From assembly GCA_964491785.1 (NCBI GenBank), contig CAZBGS010000006.1:62001-126000 (forward strand): a stretch of 64,000 nt of DNA, read 5' to 3'. Numbering within the stretch: position 1 is the stretch's first letter; every line of letters begins with the position of its first letter. The notes beneath the pieces are model-generated. The model was not told the DNA's origin and did not search any database. It saw only the letters and a list, made by a program, of their open reading frames with translations. The position numbers were made by a program, and so were the translations under genes. Source of the DNA: RZZS01 sp964491785 (GTDB taxonomy: Bacteria; Pseudomonadota; Alphaproteobacteria; Micavibrionales; Micavibrionaceae). This document shows positions 51,944-61,627 of the stretch, piece by piece.

Positions 51944-54118
51944 ATGAAAGACGAACTCCGCCTGATATCGGTACTCGTTCCTTACCCTGTTGGCAAGACC
52001 TATACTTACGCGGCCTCCGGCGGCATCGGCCTTGAGCCGGGAAGCTACGTCACGGTGCCTTTGGGCAAAAGGGAAATCTGCGGCGTGGTCTGGGACGACC
52101 CGCCGGAAGAAATTGACCATGGCAGGATTAAACATGTATTGGCTGTCCGCGACCTGCCGCCCATGCCTGGTGTTCACCGCAAGTTCGTCGACTGGACGGC
52201 CCGTTATACGATGAACGAGCGCGGTTCGGTTCTGAAGATGTCGCTGAGCGTACCTGGAGCCCTGGAGCCGCCGACTGCTATTACAGCCTATACAGCAGGC
52301 TTCGGAGCCGCAGAGAAAAATCTCTCCCCGCAAAGGAAACGAATTATTGAAATCCTCTCTGACGGTGTGCCCCGCCGTGCTTCGGAAATAGCCGAACTGG
52401 CGGGATGTACCGCCTCTGTGGTCAAATCAATGGCCGGGGCAGGCTTGCTTAAATCCTTGGAACTTCATACCGCAGCCCCTTGCCGCAAGCCTGAAACCGG
52501 TATCACCCCGGTAGCCATGACAAAGGCGCAGCAGGAAGCCGCATCAGTCCTTAAAAAATTCTGCGGCAGCGGTGGTTTCAGGCCTTGTCTTCTCGACGGT
52601 GTAACCGGCGCAGGCAAGACGGAAGTATACTTTGAGGCTGTGGCAAAAGCTCTGGAAAGCGGCAGGCAGGCATTGATCCTGCTTCCCGAAATCGCATTAT
52701 CCAACGCTTTTCTGGAACGCTTCCGCAAACGCTTTGGCTGCTCACCCGGCCTGTGGCACTCTCAGCTTTCCCCGGCTAAAAGGAAAGCGACCTGGCGCGG
52801 CGTCGCCGATGGCTCATGCCGGGTTATCGTCGGCGCCAGATCGGCGCTGCTCCTGCCTTATGCCGACCTTGGCGTAATCATCGTGGATGAGGAACACGAT
52901 CCGGCCTACAAGCAGGAGGAGGGATGCATCTACCATGCCCGCGACATGGCCGTCGCAAGAGCCTCCCTCGGCGGCATACCGGTAATCCTGGTATCCGCTA
53001 CCCCTTCGCTTGAAACGATGCACAATGTATGGAGCGGCCGCTATGAAAGACTGCATTTGCCAGACCGCTACGGAGGCGCGTTGTTTCCTGACGTCAATAT
53101 AATCGATATGCGTGAAGATCGCCCTGAATCGGGTAAGTTCATTTCCGGAAAACTGGCCGGAGCAGTCGCGGAAACACTCGAAAGGGGGGAGCAAAGCCTT
53201 CTGTTCCTCAACCGCAGAGGCTATGCGCCCCTCACTCTGTGCCGGACATGCGGACACCGTATTGAGTGTCCGCGCTGTACCGCCTGGCTAGTTGAACACC
53301 GTCAGCGCGGCCGCCTGCTTTGCCATCACTGCGGCTTTGAAATCAGCGAGCCGAAACAATGCCCTTCCTGCAAGGATTCTGGATCTTTTGCAGCATGCGG
53401 CCCGGGAGTGGAGCGAATCTACGAGGAAGTTACCAACCTGTGGCCGAAGGCGCGGGTATTGCTGATGGCGAGCGACACAGTTGGAAATGAGCAAAAATTG
53501 CGGGAAATGCTGGCCATGATAAGCGGCAGGCATGTGGATATTATCATCGGCACCCAGATAATCGCCAAGGGCCACCATTTCCCCGGCCTGACCTGCGTGG
53601 GCGTCATCGATGCCGATATCGGCCTCCAGGGCGGCGACCTCCGCGCCACCGAACGAACCTATCAAATGCTGCATCAGGTGTCAGGCAGGGCGGGCAGGGC
53701 AGAAAACAAGGGATACGTATACATTCAGACCTTCAATCCCGAAAGCCGCATCGTCCAGGCGCTGGCCTCGGGTGAACGCGACCTTTTTCTCGAAACTGAA
53801 ATGCAGGAACGCAAGGCCGCCGGAATGCCCCCGTTCACCCGCCTCACCGGGATCGTCATCGCCGGAAGGGACGAAAGCCTCGTCGACGAAACTGCCGGGG
53901 AACTTGGGCGTACGGCCCCCCAGGGCGAGGGCGTACGTACATACGGCCCGGCCCCTGCACCGATTGCCAGACTTCGCGGCAAACACCGTCGCCGCCTGCT
54001 GGTGATCTCCGAAAAGCAGCTTGAAATTCAGAAAACCATCATCCGCTGGGTTAACTCCCTGAAATTACCCTCAGGCATCCGGATAACCATCGACATCGAC
54101 CCCCAAAGCTTCCTTTAG
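51944..54118 (+). CDS. priA: Primosomal protein N' (replication restart helicase)
   Basis: A 724-residue SF2 helicase. The N-terminal DNA-binding domain is followed by Walker A in DGVTGAGKTEVYF near residues 219-231 and DEEHD (near 311-315). A cysteine-rich zinc region comes after: LCRTCGHRIECPRC, LLCHHCGFEI and QCPSCKDSG. Helicase motifs V/VI are GTQIIAKGHHFPG and QVSGRAGRAENKG. It reloads the replisome at stalled forks. It converges with the MFS/spermidine-synthase-like gene. Confidence 0.97.
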   Translation: MKDELRLISVLVPYPVGKTYTYAASGGIGLEPGSYVTVPLGKREICGVVWDDPPEEIDHGRIKHVLAVRDLPPMPGVHRKFVDWTARYTMNERGSVLKMSLSVPGALEPPTAITAYTAGFGAAEKNLSPQRKRIIEILSDGVPRRASEIAELAGCTASVVKSMAGAGLLKSLELHTAAPCRKPETGITPVAMTKAQQEAASVLKKFCGSGGFRPCLLDGVTGAGKTEVYFEAVAKALESGRQALILLPEIALSNAFLERFRKRFGCSPGLWHSQLSPAKRKATWRGVADGSCRVIVGARSALLLPYADLGVIIVDEEHDPAYKQEEGCIYHARDMAVARASLGGIPVILVSATPSLETMHNVWSGRYERLHLPDRYGGALFPDVNIIDMREDRPESGKFISGKLAGAVAETLERGEQSLLFLNRRGYAPLTLCRTCGHRIECPRCTAWLVEHRQRGRLLCHHCGFEISEPKQCPSCKDSGSFAACGPGVERIYEEVTNLWPKARVLLMASDTVGNEQKLREMLAMISGRHVDIIIGTQIIAKGHHFPGLTCVGVIDADIGLQGGDLRATERTYQMLHQVSGRAGRAENKGYVYIQTFNPESRIVQALASGERDLFLETEMQERKAAGMPPFTRLTGIVIAGRDESLVDETAGELGRTAPQGEGVRTYGPAPAPIARLRGKHRRRLLVISEKQLEIQKTIIRWVNSLKLPSGIRITIDIDPQSFL

Positions 54119-54147
54119 CCTGGATTTCTCACACTTTCGTTTCCGTC

Positions 54148-55578
54148 TCACCTTTCCCTGTCGAGGAACACCGTGTTTTTATCGTCTGTATATACTGTAT
54201 TATCTCCATCTGTCCCATGGTGATATACGTACATGACATTGGCCTGATAGCGGGGATCTTCGACCCATCCTGAATGCTCGCCGATAATCTGCCTTGTGTA
54301 ATAAGGGAAGACGCTTCGGAACGTATTATCCACCCTGACGCTAAGACGGTCGCCGAAATTGGGGTTGACGACGAAGTTCGCTATCAGTATCCCGCCAGGT
54401 TTAAGCGCTTCCTTCACCCGCGTGAAAAACTCCCGGGTTACAAGATGTTCCGGAAGTGTGAAATAACCGTAATAGGCATCAAGGAATATCAGATCGTATT
54501 GCTTGTGGCTGCTTGCCAGATACCCTCTTATCGGCACCGCATGAAATGATTTGTTTTCTCCCAGCTTCTCCTTGAGAAAGAATTCCTCGGCCACGCTTTT
54601 AAGCTGCTTGTCGATATCGATATAGTCGTAATTATTGAAATCGTCTTCGAACCCGAATGAAAATCCTCCGGCTCCGACCACAAGGATGTCTTTGGGCGGC
54701 GACTGGGCGATCCCGTTCCTCGGCAATACCGGTTCGAGATAGTTTTTCTCCACGAATTCAACATAAGGAAATTTTTTCCCTTCCTCGTTGATCAATGAGG
54801 AATAATTATTGTTTATGACCAGAACTCTGCCTTCTTCGGTCTCTTTAATTGCCACAAGGTTATATCTGTTATTGGCGACTATCCCCTGGTTTCTCATAAA
54901 AACAGCGCTGTTCGCCGCCAGCGAAAAGGCAAGGCAAAGCGCGACGGACATTACCTCCTTGCGGTTGTACTTCTTGGCCAGCATGAAGGTGAGCGCCGCA
55001 AGGCAGGCTATGGTTATCGTCACGGTATTATGAACGCCGAGATAAGTCATCAGAACCAGAGTTCCGAACACCGCGCCCATAAACGATCCAAGCGTCGAAA
55101 AGAATAATATCCTGCCCGTTACCTCGGGCAGTTTGTTTTTAGAGAAAAAATTGCTTACCAGCGGAATTGTCTGTCCGAGCAGAAATACAGGAAGCACCAG
55201 AAAAACGGCTGAATATATCGTAATCAGGATCAGCCGGTTGCTGGTTCCGGAAAGCTGGAACATAAGCTTGAAAAAAATATCCAGCGTAACGTACGAAAGT
55301 CCGGCGGTAAGAAATATTGCCGAGATCATGAAGTTGCGAAGAAGCCTGCGCCTGGGCGTCTCCGGTTCTGCGCCTGTTTCGTACCTGCTCTTGAACCTGC
55401 CCCCGGCATAATATCCGAAAGCCAGCGGCATAAGTACGGCGGCAATGATAATCGACATGGTATCAGTGCCGCTTCCCACAAAAGGCATGGTCGAGCGTAT
55501 CGCCAGAATCTCCGCCGACAGGACTACATAACCCTCAAGAAAAATAATAAAAAGCAAAACAAAATTTCGGGAAAGCAT
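54148..55578 (-). CDS. Membrane protein fused to spermidine-synthase-like domain
   Basis: A 476-residue protein. Residues 1-220 contain about seven membrane segments (ending LGVHNTVTITIACLAAL). The C-terminal half is a methyltransferase-fold domain of the spermidine synthase type: DILVVGAGGFSFGFED, YDYIDIDKQLKSVAE, and YDLIFLDAYYGYFTLPEHL, with the Asp pair of the active site. Such fused MFS/SpeE-like proteins are common but uncharacterised. I start at ATG 55578 because AAGAG lies 7 nt upstream; the longer frame begins GTG at 55608. Confidence 0.85.
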   Translation of the reverse strand: MLSRNFVLLFIIFLEGYVVLSAEILAIRSTMPFVGSGTDTMSIIIAAVLMPLAFGYYAGGRFKSRYETGAEPETPRRRLLRNFMISAIFLTAGLSYVTLDIFFKLMFQLSGTSNRLILITIYSAVFLVLPVFLLGQTIPLVSNFFSKNKLPEVTGRILFFSTLGSFMGAVFGTLVLMTYLGVHNTVTITIACLAALTFMLAKKYNRKEVMSVALCLAFSLAANSAVFMRNQGIVANNRYNLVAIKETEEGRVLVINNNYSSLINEEGKKFPYVEFVEKNYLEPVLPRNGIAQSPPKDILVVGAGGFSFGFEDDFNNYDYIDIDKQLKSVAEEFFLKEKLGENKSFHAVPIRGYLASSHKQYDLIFLDAYYGYFTLPEHLVTREFFTRVKEALKPGGILIANFVVNPNFGDRLSVRVDNTFRSVFPYYTRQIIGEHSGWVEDPRYQANVMYVYHHGTDGDNTVYTDDKNTVFLDRER

Positions 55579-55638
55579 CTCATTACTCTTAAAATCATAT
55601 AGTGACACATACGATAACCATGATGTACTTTTTATGCC

Positions 55639-56466
55639 ATGTTCAGACTCTACCCGCCATCAGGCAAGCCCCTGCCGAAAGAGTTAACCAGCTACGACTT
55701 TGTAAAGGCGTACGCCGTTATTTTAATGATAATCGACCATATGGGATATTATTTTTATCCCGACCCGGAATTCTTCTGGCTGCGTGTTATCGGTCGCCTG
55801 TGCGTGCCGGTCTGGTTCTTTTTGATAGGCTATTCAAGATCGAGGGATCTGGGCGGAAGACTTTGGTGGGGAACGTTGATTCTCGTAATCGCCAACATAA
55901 TTACCGGACAGTTTCTCCTGCCTCTAAGCATACTTGCCACAATGCTTTTCCTGCGGATTGTTATCGATCCTGTCATGGAGAGGGCGCTGCGGAATTACGA
56001 AGTTCTTCTTGGCATAGGCCTGATCGCTTTCTTCCTTACCCTGCCGGCGGGTTATCTTTGGGAATACGGGACATCCGGACTTCTGTTCGCGATGTTCGGA
56101 TGGTTCATGCGCAACCGCGAGCGGGTTAACTACAGCGTCAAGGGAGTGGTCGAGTTATTCGTTCTAGTTTTCTGCGTAGCCGGTTTCGGAATGCTCCAGA
56201 TATTCCTGTTCCAGTTCGACAGGTTGCAGTCAATCGCTCTTATTACGGGGCTTGCGATCGTGTGTGCCGGACTTTATTTTTTCCGTCCGGCGATATATCC
56301 TCGTCTGACCGGTTCGATGCCTTCTCCTTTGGTCTGGCTGATTCAGATTTTGGGGAGGCGGACGCTGGAAATTTATGTTCTGCATCTGGTTGCTTTCAAG
56401 TTTGCGGCGCTGCTGTCGGGCGATCCGAGATTCGGTTGGTTTGATTTTACAATCCAGGTAAGATAA
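55639..56466 (+). CDS. TraX-family membrane protein
   Basis: A 275-residue protein with about eight membrane segments. SYDFVKAYAVILMIIDHMGYYF near residues 18-39 carries the conserved Asp-His pair of TraX, and FFWLRVIGRLCVPVWFFLIGYSRSR follows. TraX acetylates F-pilin in E. coli; most chromosomal relatives have no known substrate and no conjugation genes nearby, as here. No Shine-Dalgarno sequence is seen. The atp operon follows after 99 nt. Confidence 0.85.
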   Translation: MFRLYPPSGKPLPKELTSYDFVKAYAVILMIIDHMGYYFYPDPEFFWLRVIGRLCVPVWFFLIGYSRSRDLGGRLWWGTLILVIANIITGQFLLPLSILATMLFLRIVIDPVMERALRNYEVLLGIGLIAFFLTLPAGYLWEYGTSGLLFAMFGWFMRNRERVNYSVKGVVELFVLVFCVAGFGMLQIFLFQFDRLQSIALITGLAIVCAGLYFFRPAIYPRLTGSMPSPLVWLIQILGRRTLEIYVLHLVAFKFAALLSGDPRFGWFDFTIQVR

Positions 56467-56565
56467 TGGCTTATAAGGGGGGTTTAAGAATGGCCAGTGT
56501 TGTTGCTCACAAAGTATTACTGTGTTACATCCTTCGCCAGCCTTTGTATTTAAATCTAACCTTCA

Positions 56566-57162
56566 ATGGGGACGGGCGTGGCCGGTAAGAATTCCGATTT
56601 AAATACATTAGCTTTCAGGTATGCCGCCGCCTTGATTGAAAAAGCGGAAGAGGATGGCGTTCTTGCCGCCGTTGAAAACGATATCGCCACTCTCTATACG
56701 ATGTTATGGCAGATCGATGACTTTGCTAAATTCATCCATAATCCACTGATCGACCGAAGACGCCAGCGTGAGGCGATTTTGACGCTCGCCGGTAAAGCGA
56801 AATTCCACAGACTTACCGTTAATTTTCTTGGTGTCCTAGCAATCAATGGACGCCTCGGGTTTCTTGATAAAATAACCGTCACTTTTTTCGAGGAAACCTC
56901 CCGGAGAAGAGGAGAGGTAAAGGCAGACGTGGAAACCGCCTTTCCACTAACCTCCGAGCAGGAGAGGGCGATTGCCGGGGAACTTGCCGCTGCGCTTGGC
57001 TTCAATGTCGTCCTTAACGTCAAGGTCAACAAGGATCTTATCGGGGGCCTAAGGATTATCGTCGGCTCTAAAATGATTGACAATACCGTAAGCCGCAAAC
57101 TTGAGCGCCTGCAAAAGGTTCTTGGCGGTTCACCGGTGAAACAGCTTGAAGGGGTAGCTTGA
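56566..57162 (+). CDS. atpH: F1F0 ATP synthase delta subunit
   Basis: A 198-residue subunit. The helical N-terminal domain (LAFRYAAALIEKAEEDG, then the six-helix bundle) and the C-terminal RIIVGSKMIDNTVSRKLERLQKVL match the delta/OSCP family. It links the F1 head to the peripheral stalk. The F0 genes a, b and c are not upstream, the usual split arrangement in alphaproteobacteria. It is first gene of atpHAGDC; atpA starts 1 nt after the stop. A GTG four codons later is an alternative start. Confidence 0.95.
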   Translation: MGTGVAGKNSDLNTLAFRYAAALIEKAEEDGVLAAVENDIATLYTMLWQIDDFAKFIHNPLIDRRRQREAILTLAGKAKFHRLTVNFLGVLAINGRLGFLDKITVTFFEETSRRRGEVKADVETAFPLTSEQERAIAGELAAALGFNVVLNVKVNKDLIGGLRIIVGSKMIDNTVSRKLERLQKVLGGSPVKQLEGVA

Positions 57163-57163
57163 A

Positions 57164-58720
57164 ATGGAAATACGTGCCGCTGAAATATCCGAGATTTTGA
57201 AAAAGCAGATTGCCGAATTCGGCGCTCAGGCGGACGTGGCGGAAATAGGCCAGGTTCTTTCCGTCGGCGACGGCGTGGCCCGCGTCTACGGTCTCGACCA
57301 GTGCCGCGCAGGCGAAATGCTGGAGTTTCCGGGCGGCATCAAGGGAATGGCCCTGAACCTCGAAGAGGACAATGTCGGCGTAGTCATTTTCGGCGACTAC
57401 CAGAACGTCAGGGAAGGCGACATCGTCCGCCGTACTGGCGAAATCGTCGAGGTGCCGGTCGGTCGCGAACTGCTTGGACGGGTTGTCGACGCGCTTGGGA
57501 ACCCCATCGACGGCAAAGGCCCGATCAAGGCCAGGGAAATGCGCCGTGTCGACGTCAAGGCTCCCGGCATAATTCCCAGAAAGTCGGTTCACGAGCCCAT
57601 GCAGACCGGCCTTATGGCTATCGACGCCCTCGTGCCGATAGGACGCGGCCAGCGTGAACTGATCATCGGCGACCGTCAGACCGGAAAAACCGCCGTCGCC
57701 GTGGACACCATCATCAATCAGAAACACTTCAATTCATTGCGCGATGAAAAAAGGCACCTTTATTGCGTCTACGTCGCGATCGGACAGAAGCGCTCCACAG
57801 TCGCCCAGCTCGTCAAGGAACTGGAAGACAACGGCGCCATGGAATATACCATAGTCGTCGCTGCCACCGCCTCGGATCCCGCCCCGATGCAGTATCTCGC
57901 TCCTTATGCCGGTTGCGCCATGGGCGAATGGTTCCGCGACAACGGCCTGCACGCGCTTGCAATTTACGACGACCTGTCCAAGCAGGCGGTTGCCTACCGC
58001 CAGGTTTCCCTGCTGCTTCGCCGCCCGCCGGGCCGCGAGGCTTATCCCGGCGACGTTTTCTACCTGCATTCCCGTCTGCTGGAGCGTGCGGCCAAGCTCA
58101 ACGACGAAAAAGGCGCCGGCTCGCTTACGGCGCTGCCAATCGTCGAAACCCAGGCTGGCGACGTTTCCGCCTATATTCCGACCAACGTGATCTCGATCAC
58201 CGACGGCCAGATCTTCCTTGAGACCGGCCTGTTCTTCAAGGGCATCCGCCCGGCGATCAACGTCGGCCTGTCGGTAAGCCGCGTCGGCTCCGCCGCCCAG
58301 ATCAAGGCAATGAAGCAGGTCGCCGGCAAGATCAAGCTGGAGCTTGCGCAATTCCGCGAGATGGAAGCCTTCTCGCAGTTCGCCTCCGACCTTGACGCCG
58401 CCACCCAGCGCATGCTGGCGCGCGGTTCCCGCCTGACCCAGATGCTCAAGCAAAAGCAGTACAACCCGCTTCGCGTTACCGAGCAGGTGGTTATTATCTA
58501 TTCCGGCACAAGAGGCTATCTCGACGAAATCCCCGCTCCTGATGTTTCCGAATACGTCCGCCGCCTGCTGGACGACCTGAGGGTCAACGGCAGGGACATT
58601 CTCGACGAGCTTGAGGAAAAGAAGGCGCTCGACGAAGCTCTTGAAGACCGGATCTCCGACTATCTCGAGCGTTTCACAAATAACTATGTTTCCAGGTCAG
58701 ACGCCAAAAAAGCGGCTTGA
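57164..58720 (+). CDS. atpA: F1F0 ATP synthase alpha subunit
   Basis: A 518-residue subunit. The P-loop is IGDRQTGKTAVA near residues 169-180 and the alpha signature PAINVGLSVSRVGSAAQIKAM lies near 366. It forms the regulatory, non-catalytic nucleotide sites of the F1 hexamer. The length is close to the usual 505-515, with a short extra C-terminus. It lies within the operon, 22 nt before atpG. The coding strand is strongly third-position C-biased compared with neighbours, as expected of a highly expressed gene. Confidence 0.98.
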   Translation: MEIRAAEISEILKKQIAEFGAQADVAEIGQVLSVGDGVARVYGLDQCRAGEMLEFPGGIKGMALNLEEDNVGVVIFGDYQNVREGDIVRRTGEIVEVPVGRELLGRVVDALGNPIDGKGPIKAREMRRVDVKAPGIIPRKSVHEPMQTGLMAIDALVPIGRGQRELIIGDRQTGKTAVAVDTIINQKHFNSLRDEKRHLYCVYVAIGQKRSTVAQLVKELEDNGAMEYTIVVAATASDPAPMQYLAPYAGCAMGEWFRDNGLHALAIYDDLSKQAVAYRQVSLLLRRPPGREAYPGDVFYLHSRLLERAAKLNDEKGAGSLTALPIVETQAGDVSAYIPTNVISITDGQIFLETGLFFKGIRPAINVGLSVSRVGSAAQIKAMKQVAGKIKLELAQFREMEAFSQFASDLDAATQRMLARGSRLTQMLKQKQYNPLRVTEQVVIIYSGTRGYLDEIPAPDVSEYVRRLLDDLRVNGRDILDELEEKKALDEALEDRISDYLERFTNNYVSRSDAKKAA

Positions 58721-58742
58721 CCCCCGGCAGAAAGATTAGGCC

Positions 58743-59642
58743 ATGTCCAATCTGAAATCATATAGGGACAGGATCTCGAGCGTTAAATCGACGCGCAAGA
58801 TTACCTCTGCGATGAAGATGGTCGCGGCCTCCAAGCTGCGCAAGGCTCAGGCTGCGGCAGAAGCCAGCAAGCCTTACGCCAGAACCATGGAAAAAATCAT
58901 GCGCAAGGTCGCGTCCGGCATCACGATCGACGAGAACAGCCCGAAACTGATCACCGGAACGGGCAGCGATCAGGTTAACCTGCTGGTGGTAATTACCGCT
59001 AATCGCGGCCTCTGCGGCGGTTTCAACAGCAACGTGGTTCGCCTTGCGAAAAGGGAGATTTCGCGCCTTCATGCCGAGGGCAAGGAAGTAAAAATCGTCT
59101 GCGCGGGAAAAAAGAGCAGGGATATTCTCAAACGCGATTACGAGAATATAATTATTAAAAGCTTCGTCGATGTCGGTGACAAGGAGGGCCCCGGTTTCTC
59201 CAGGGCGAATGAAATCAGTCGCTACTTGCTCGCATTATTTGACGACGGCGAATTTGACGTCTGTTCGCTTGTGTACAACCATTTTAAAAATGTTCTTGTC
59301 CAGCAGCCAACAGTCAAAAAACTGATACCTCTGCCTCTGCCGGAGAAGGAAGAAGAGCCGCAGAAAACAGAAGCGAAAGGCGCTCTCCAGATCTACAAGT
59401 TCGAGCCTGACGAGAAAGAGCTTATCGGCCTCCTTCTCCCCAAAAGCATTGGAGCCCAGGTATATCAGGCAATGCTTGAGAGCGCGGCGGGAGAGCAGGC
59501 CGCCCGTATGACCGCGATGGATAACGCCACGAATGCGGCAGGCGACATGATCGACAAGCTTACCCTTTATTACAACAGGGAGCGTCAGGCGGTCATCACC
59601 AAGGAACTGATCGAAATCGTCTCCGGGGCGGAGGCTTTGTAA
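58743..59642 (+). CDS. atpG: F1F0 ATP synthase gamma subunit
   Basis: A 299-residue central-shaft subunit. The N-terminal coiled coil begins LKSYRDRISSVKSTRKITSAMKMVAASKLRKAQ. The Rossmann-like middle includes ITANRGLCGGFNSNV and the C-terminal helix includes AMDNATNAAGDMIDKLTLYYNRERQAVITKELIEIV. It rotates inside the alpha/beta ring. A lysine-rich insertion at about 195-210 is slightly longer than in E. coli (287 residues). Confidence 0.97.
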   Translation: MSNLKSYRDRISSVKSTRKITSAMKMVAASKLRKAQAAAEASKPYARTMEKIMRKVASGITIDENSPKLITGTGSDQVNLLVVITANRGLCGGFNSNVVRLAKREISRLHAEGKEVKIVCAGKKSRDILKRDYENIIIKSFVDVGDKEGPGFSRANEISRYLLALFDDGEFDVCSLVYNHFKNVLVQQPTVKKLIPLPLPEKEEEPQKTEAKGALQIYKFEPDEKELIGLLLPKSIGAQVYQAMLESAAGEQAARMTAMDNATNAAGDMIDKLTLYYNRERQAVITKELIEIVSGAEAL

Positions 59643-59675
59643 GTTATAACGATATTGCAATAGCAAGAGGAAAAG

Positions 59676-61112
59676 ATGTCAGAAGCAAAAGGTTTTGTTA
59701 AGCAGGTTCTGGGCGCGGTCATCGACGTGCAGTTCGAGGAAGGTTATGTCCCCCGGATCCTTAACGCCCTGCACACCGCTAACGAGGGCAAGAATCTGGT
59801 TCTTGAGGTGGCCCAGCACCTTGGCGAAAACACGGTTCGCTGCATCGCCATGGACTCGACAGACGGCCTTGTCCGGGGCAACCCGGTCATCGATACCGGT
59901 GCTGAGATCTCGGTACCCGTCGGGCCGGAAACACTGGGACGGATCATTGACGTCGTAGGAAACGCGATCGACGAAGGGCCGGAACTGAGAACCAGGGAAC
60001 GCTGGCCGATCCACCGCGAGGCTCCCAAGTTCTCCGAGCAGGCCACTGAAACCGAACAGCTGGTCACCGGCATCAAGGTCATCGATCTCCTTTGCCCCTA
60101 TGCGAAAGGCGGTAAGATCGGACTTTTCGGCGGCGCTGGCGTCGGCAAGACGGTTACCATTCAGGAACTGATCAACAACATCGCCAAGGAACACGGAGGC
60201 GTTTCCGTATTCGCAGGCGTGGGCGAACGTACCCGCGAGGGCAACGATCTCTATCATGAAATGATCGAATCCGGCGTTATCAAGAAGACCAGCGACGGCC
60301 GCACTGAAGGCTCCAAGGTTGCGCTTGTTTACGGCCAGATGAACGAGCCGCCTGGAGCCCGCGCCCGCGTCGGCCTTACCGGACTGACGGTGGCCGAATA
60401 CTTCCGCGACGTCGAAGGCCAGGACGTTCTGATGTTCATCGACAACATCTTCCGCTTTACCCAGGCAGGCTCGGAAGTCTCCGCTCTCCTCGGACGCATC
60501 CCTTCCGCCGTTGGCTACCAGCCGACTCTCTCCACCGATATGGGCGAGTTGCAGGAAAGAATCACCTCGACCGACAAAGGTTCAATCACTTCGGTTCAGG
60601 CGATTTACGTTCCCGCCGACGACCTTACCGACCCGGCTCCGGCCACGACCTTCTCGCACCTTGACGCTACCACGGTGCTGAGCCGGGCGATTTCCGAGCT
60701 TGGTATATATCCGGCCGTCGATCCGCTCGACTCAACCTCGCGGATTCTCGACCCCCGCGTCGTTGGCGAAGATCATTACAAAGTCGCCTCGGACGTGCAA
60801 AAGACTTTACAGACCTACAAGGCGCTTCAGGACATCATTGCCATTCTCGGCATGGACGAACTTTCGGAAGAAGACAAGCTTACTGTCGCCCGCGCCAGAA
60901 AGATCCAGCGCTTCCTCTCGCAGCCCTTCCACGTCGCCGAAGTGTTCACCGGCACTCCCGGCGTTTTCGTCCATCTGGAAGACACTATCAAGGGCTTCAA
61001 GGCCATCGTTGGCGGTGATTACGATCACCTGCCGGAAAGCGCTTTTTACATGGTTGGCACCATAGACCAGGCAGTTGAAAAGGCCCAGCGCATGGCAGCG
61101 GAAGCGGCATAA
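59676..61112 (+). CDS. atpD: F1F0 ATP synthase beta subunit
   Basis: A 478-residue catalytic subunit. The P-loop is GLFGGAGVGKTVTI near residues 148-161, and the catalytic Glu and Arg-finger region lie in GERTREGNDLYHEM. The DELSEED-type lever is GMDELSEEDKL. The signature PAPATTFSHLDATTVLSR lies near 320. It synthesises ATP at three sites in F1. It lies within atpHAGDC, 33 nt after atpG and 22 nt before atpC. Confidence 0.98.
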   Translation: MSEAKGFVKQVLGAVIDVQFEEGYVPRILNALHTANEGKNLVLEVAQHLGENTVRCIAMDSTDGLVRGNPVIDTGAEISVPVGPETLGRIIDVVGNAIDEGPELRTRERWPIHREAPKFSEQATETEQLVTGIKVIDLLCPYAKGGKIGLFGGAGVGKTVTIQELINNIAKEHGGVSVFAGVGERTREGNDLYHEMIESGVIKKTSDGRTEGSKVALVYGQMNEPPGARARVGLTGLTVAEYFRDVEGQDVLMFIDNIFRFTQAGSEVSALLGRIPSAVGYQPTLSTDMGELQERITSTDKGSITSVQAIYVPADDLTDPAPATTFSHLDATTVLSRAISELGIYPAVDPLDSTSRILDPRVVGEDHYKVASDVQKTLQTYKALQDIIAILGMDELSEEDKLTVARARKIQRFLSQPFHVAEVFTGTPGVFVHLEDTIKGFKAIVGGDYDHLPESAFYMVGTIDQAVEKAQRMAAEAA

Positions 61113-61134
61113 GCCAGTTGAATCGAGCGATGAA

Positions 61135-61587
61135 ATGAGTGATGAAATAAAAACTTTTGATTTTGAACTGGTGGAACCGGAAAGCATGGTTTTCGAAGGG
61201 CCGATGTGGCAGGTGGTAATGCCCGGCACCACCGGCGAATTCGGTGTCCGCGCCGGTCACTGCGCTCTGGTTTCCTCGCTTGGCCCTGGTGTAATCAGTT
61301 TCTGGAGAACCGAGCAGGAATCGCCTAAAAAAGTTTTTGTCGCCGGCGGCTTCGCTCATGTTACCGGCGAGAGCTGTACGGTTATTGTAGAGCAGGCGAT
61401 AGAGCTTAAAGATCTGGATGCAGAACAGATCGAGGGTGGAATCAGGGCGCTTGAAGATGAAAAATCGCTCGCCGCAAGTCAGGCCGAACGTGACGTCGTC
61501 GACCAGAAAATCGCTCTGGAGAGGGCGAAATTAGGTGCGGTAATCTATCATCTTTCACCGTTACCGGCTTCCGGAACAGCGGCTTAA
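61135..61587 (+). CDS. atpC: F1F0 ATP synthase epsilon subunit
   Basis: A 150-residue subunit. The beta-sandwich N-terminal domain (KTFDFELVEPESMVFEG, MPGTTGEFGVRAGHCALVSSLGPG) is followed by two C-terminal helices (about 95-140), the inhibitory part in relatives. It joins gamma to the c-ring. Start 61135 is the family start; an in-frame ATG at 61075 lies inside atpD. The length is slightly greater than in E. coli (139). Confidence 0.94.
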   Translation: MSDEIKTFDFELVEPESMVFEGPMWQVVMPGTTGEFGVRAGHCALVSSLGPGVISFWRTEQESPKKVFVAGGFAHVTGESCTVIVEQAIELKDLDAEQIEGGIRALEDEKSLAASQAERDVVDQKIALERAKLGAVIYHLSPLPASGTAA

Positions 61588-61627
61588 CCGCTTTGTGTTT
61601 TGGCGGATGATCGTCTAGGATGTTGCC

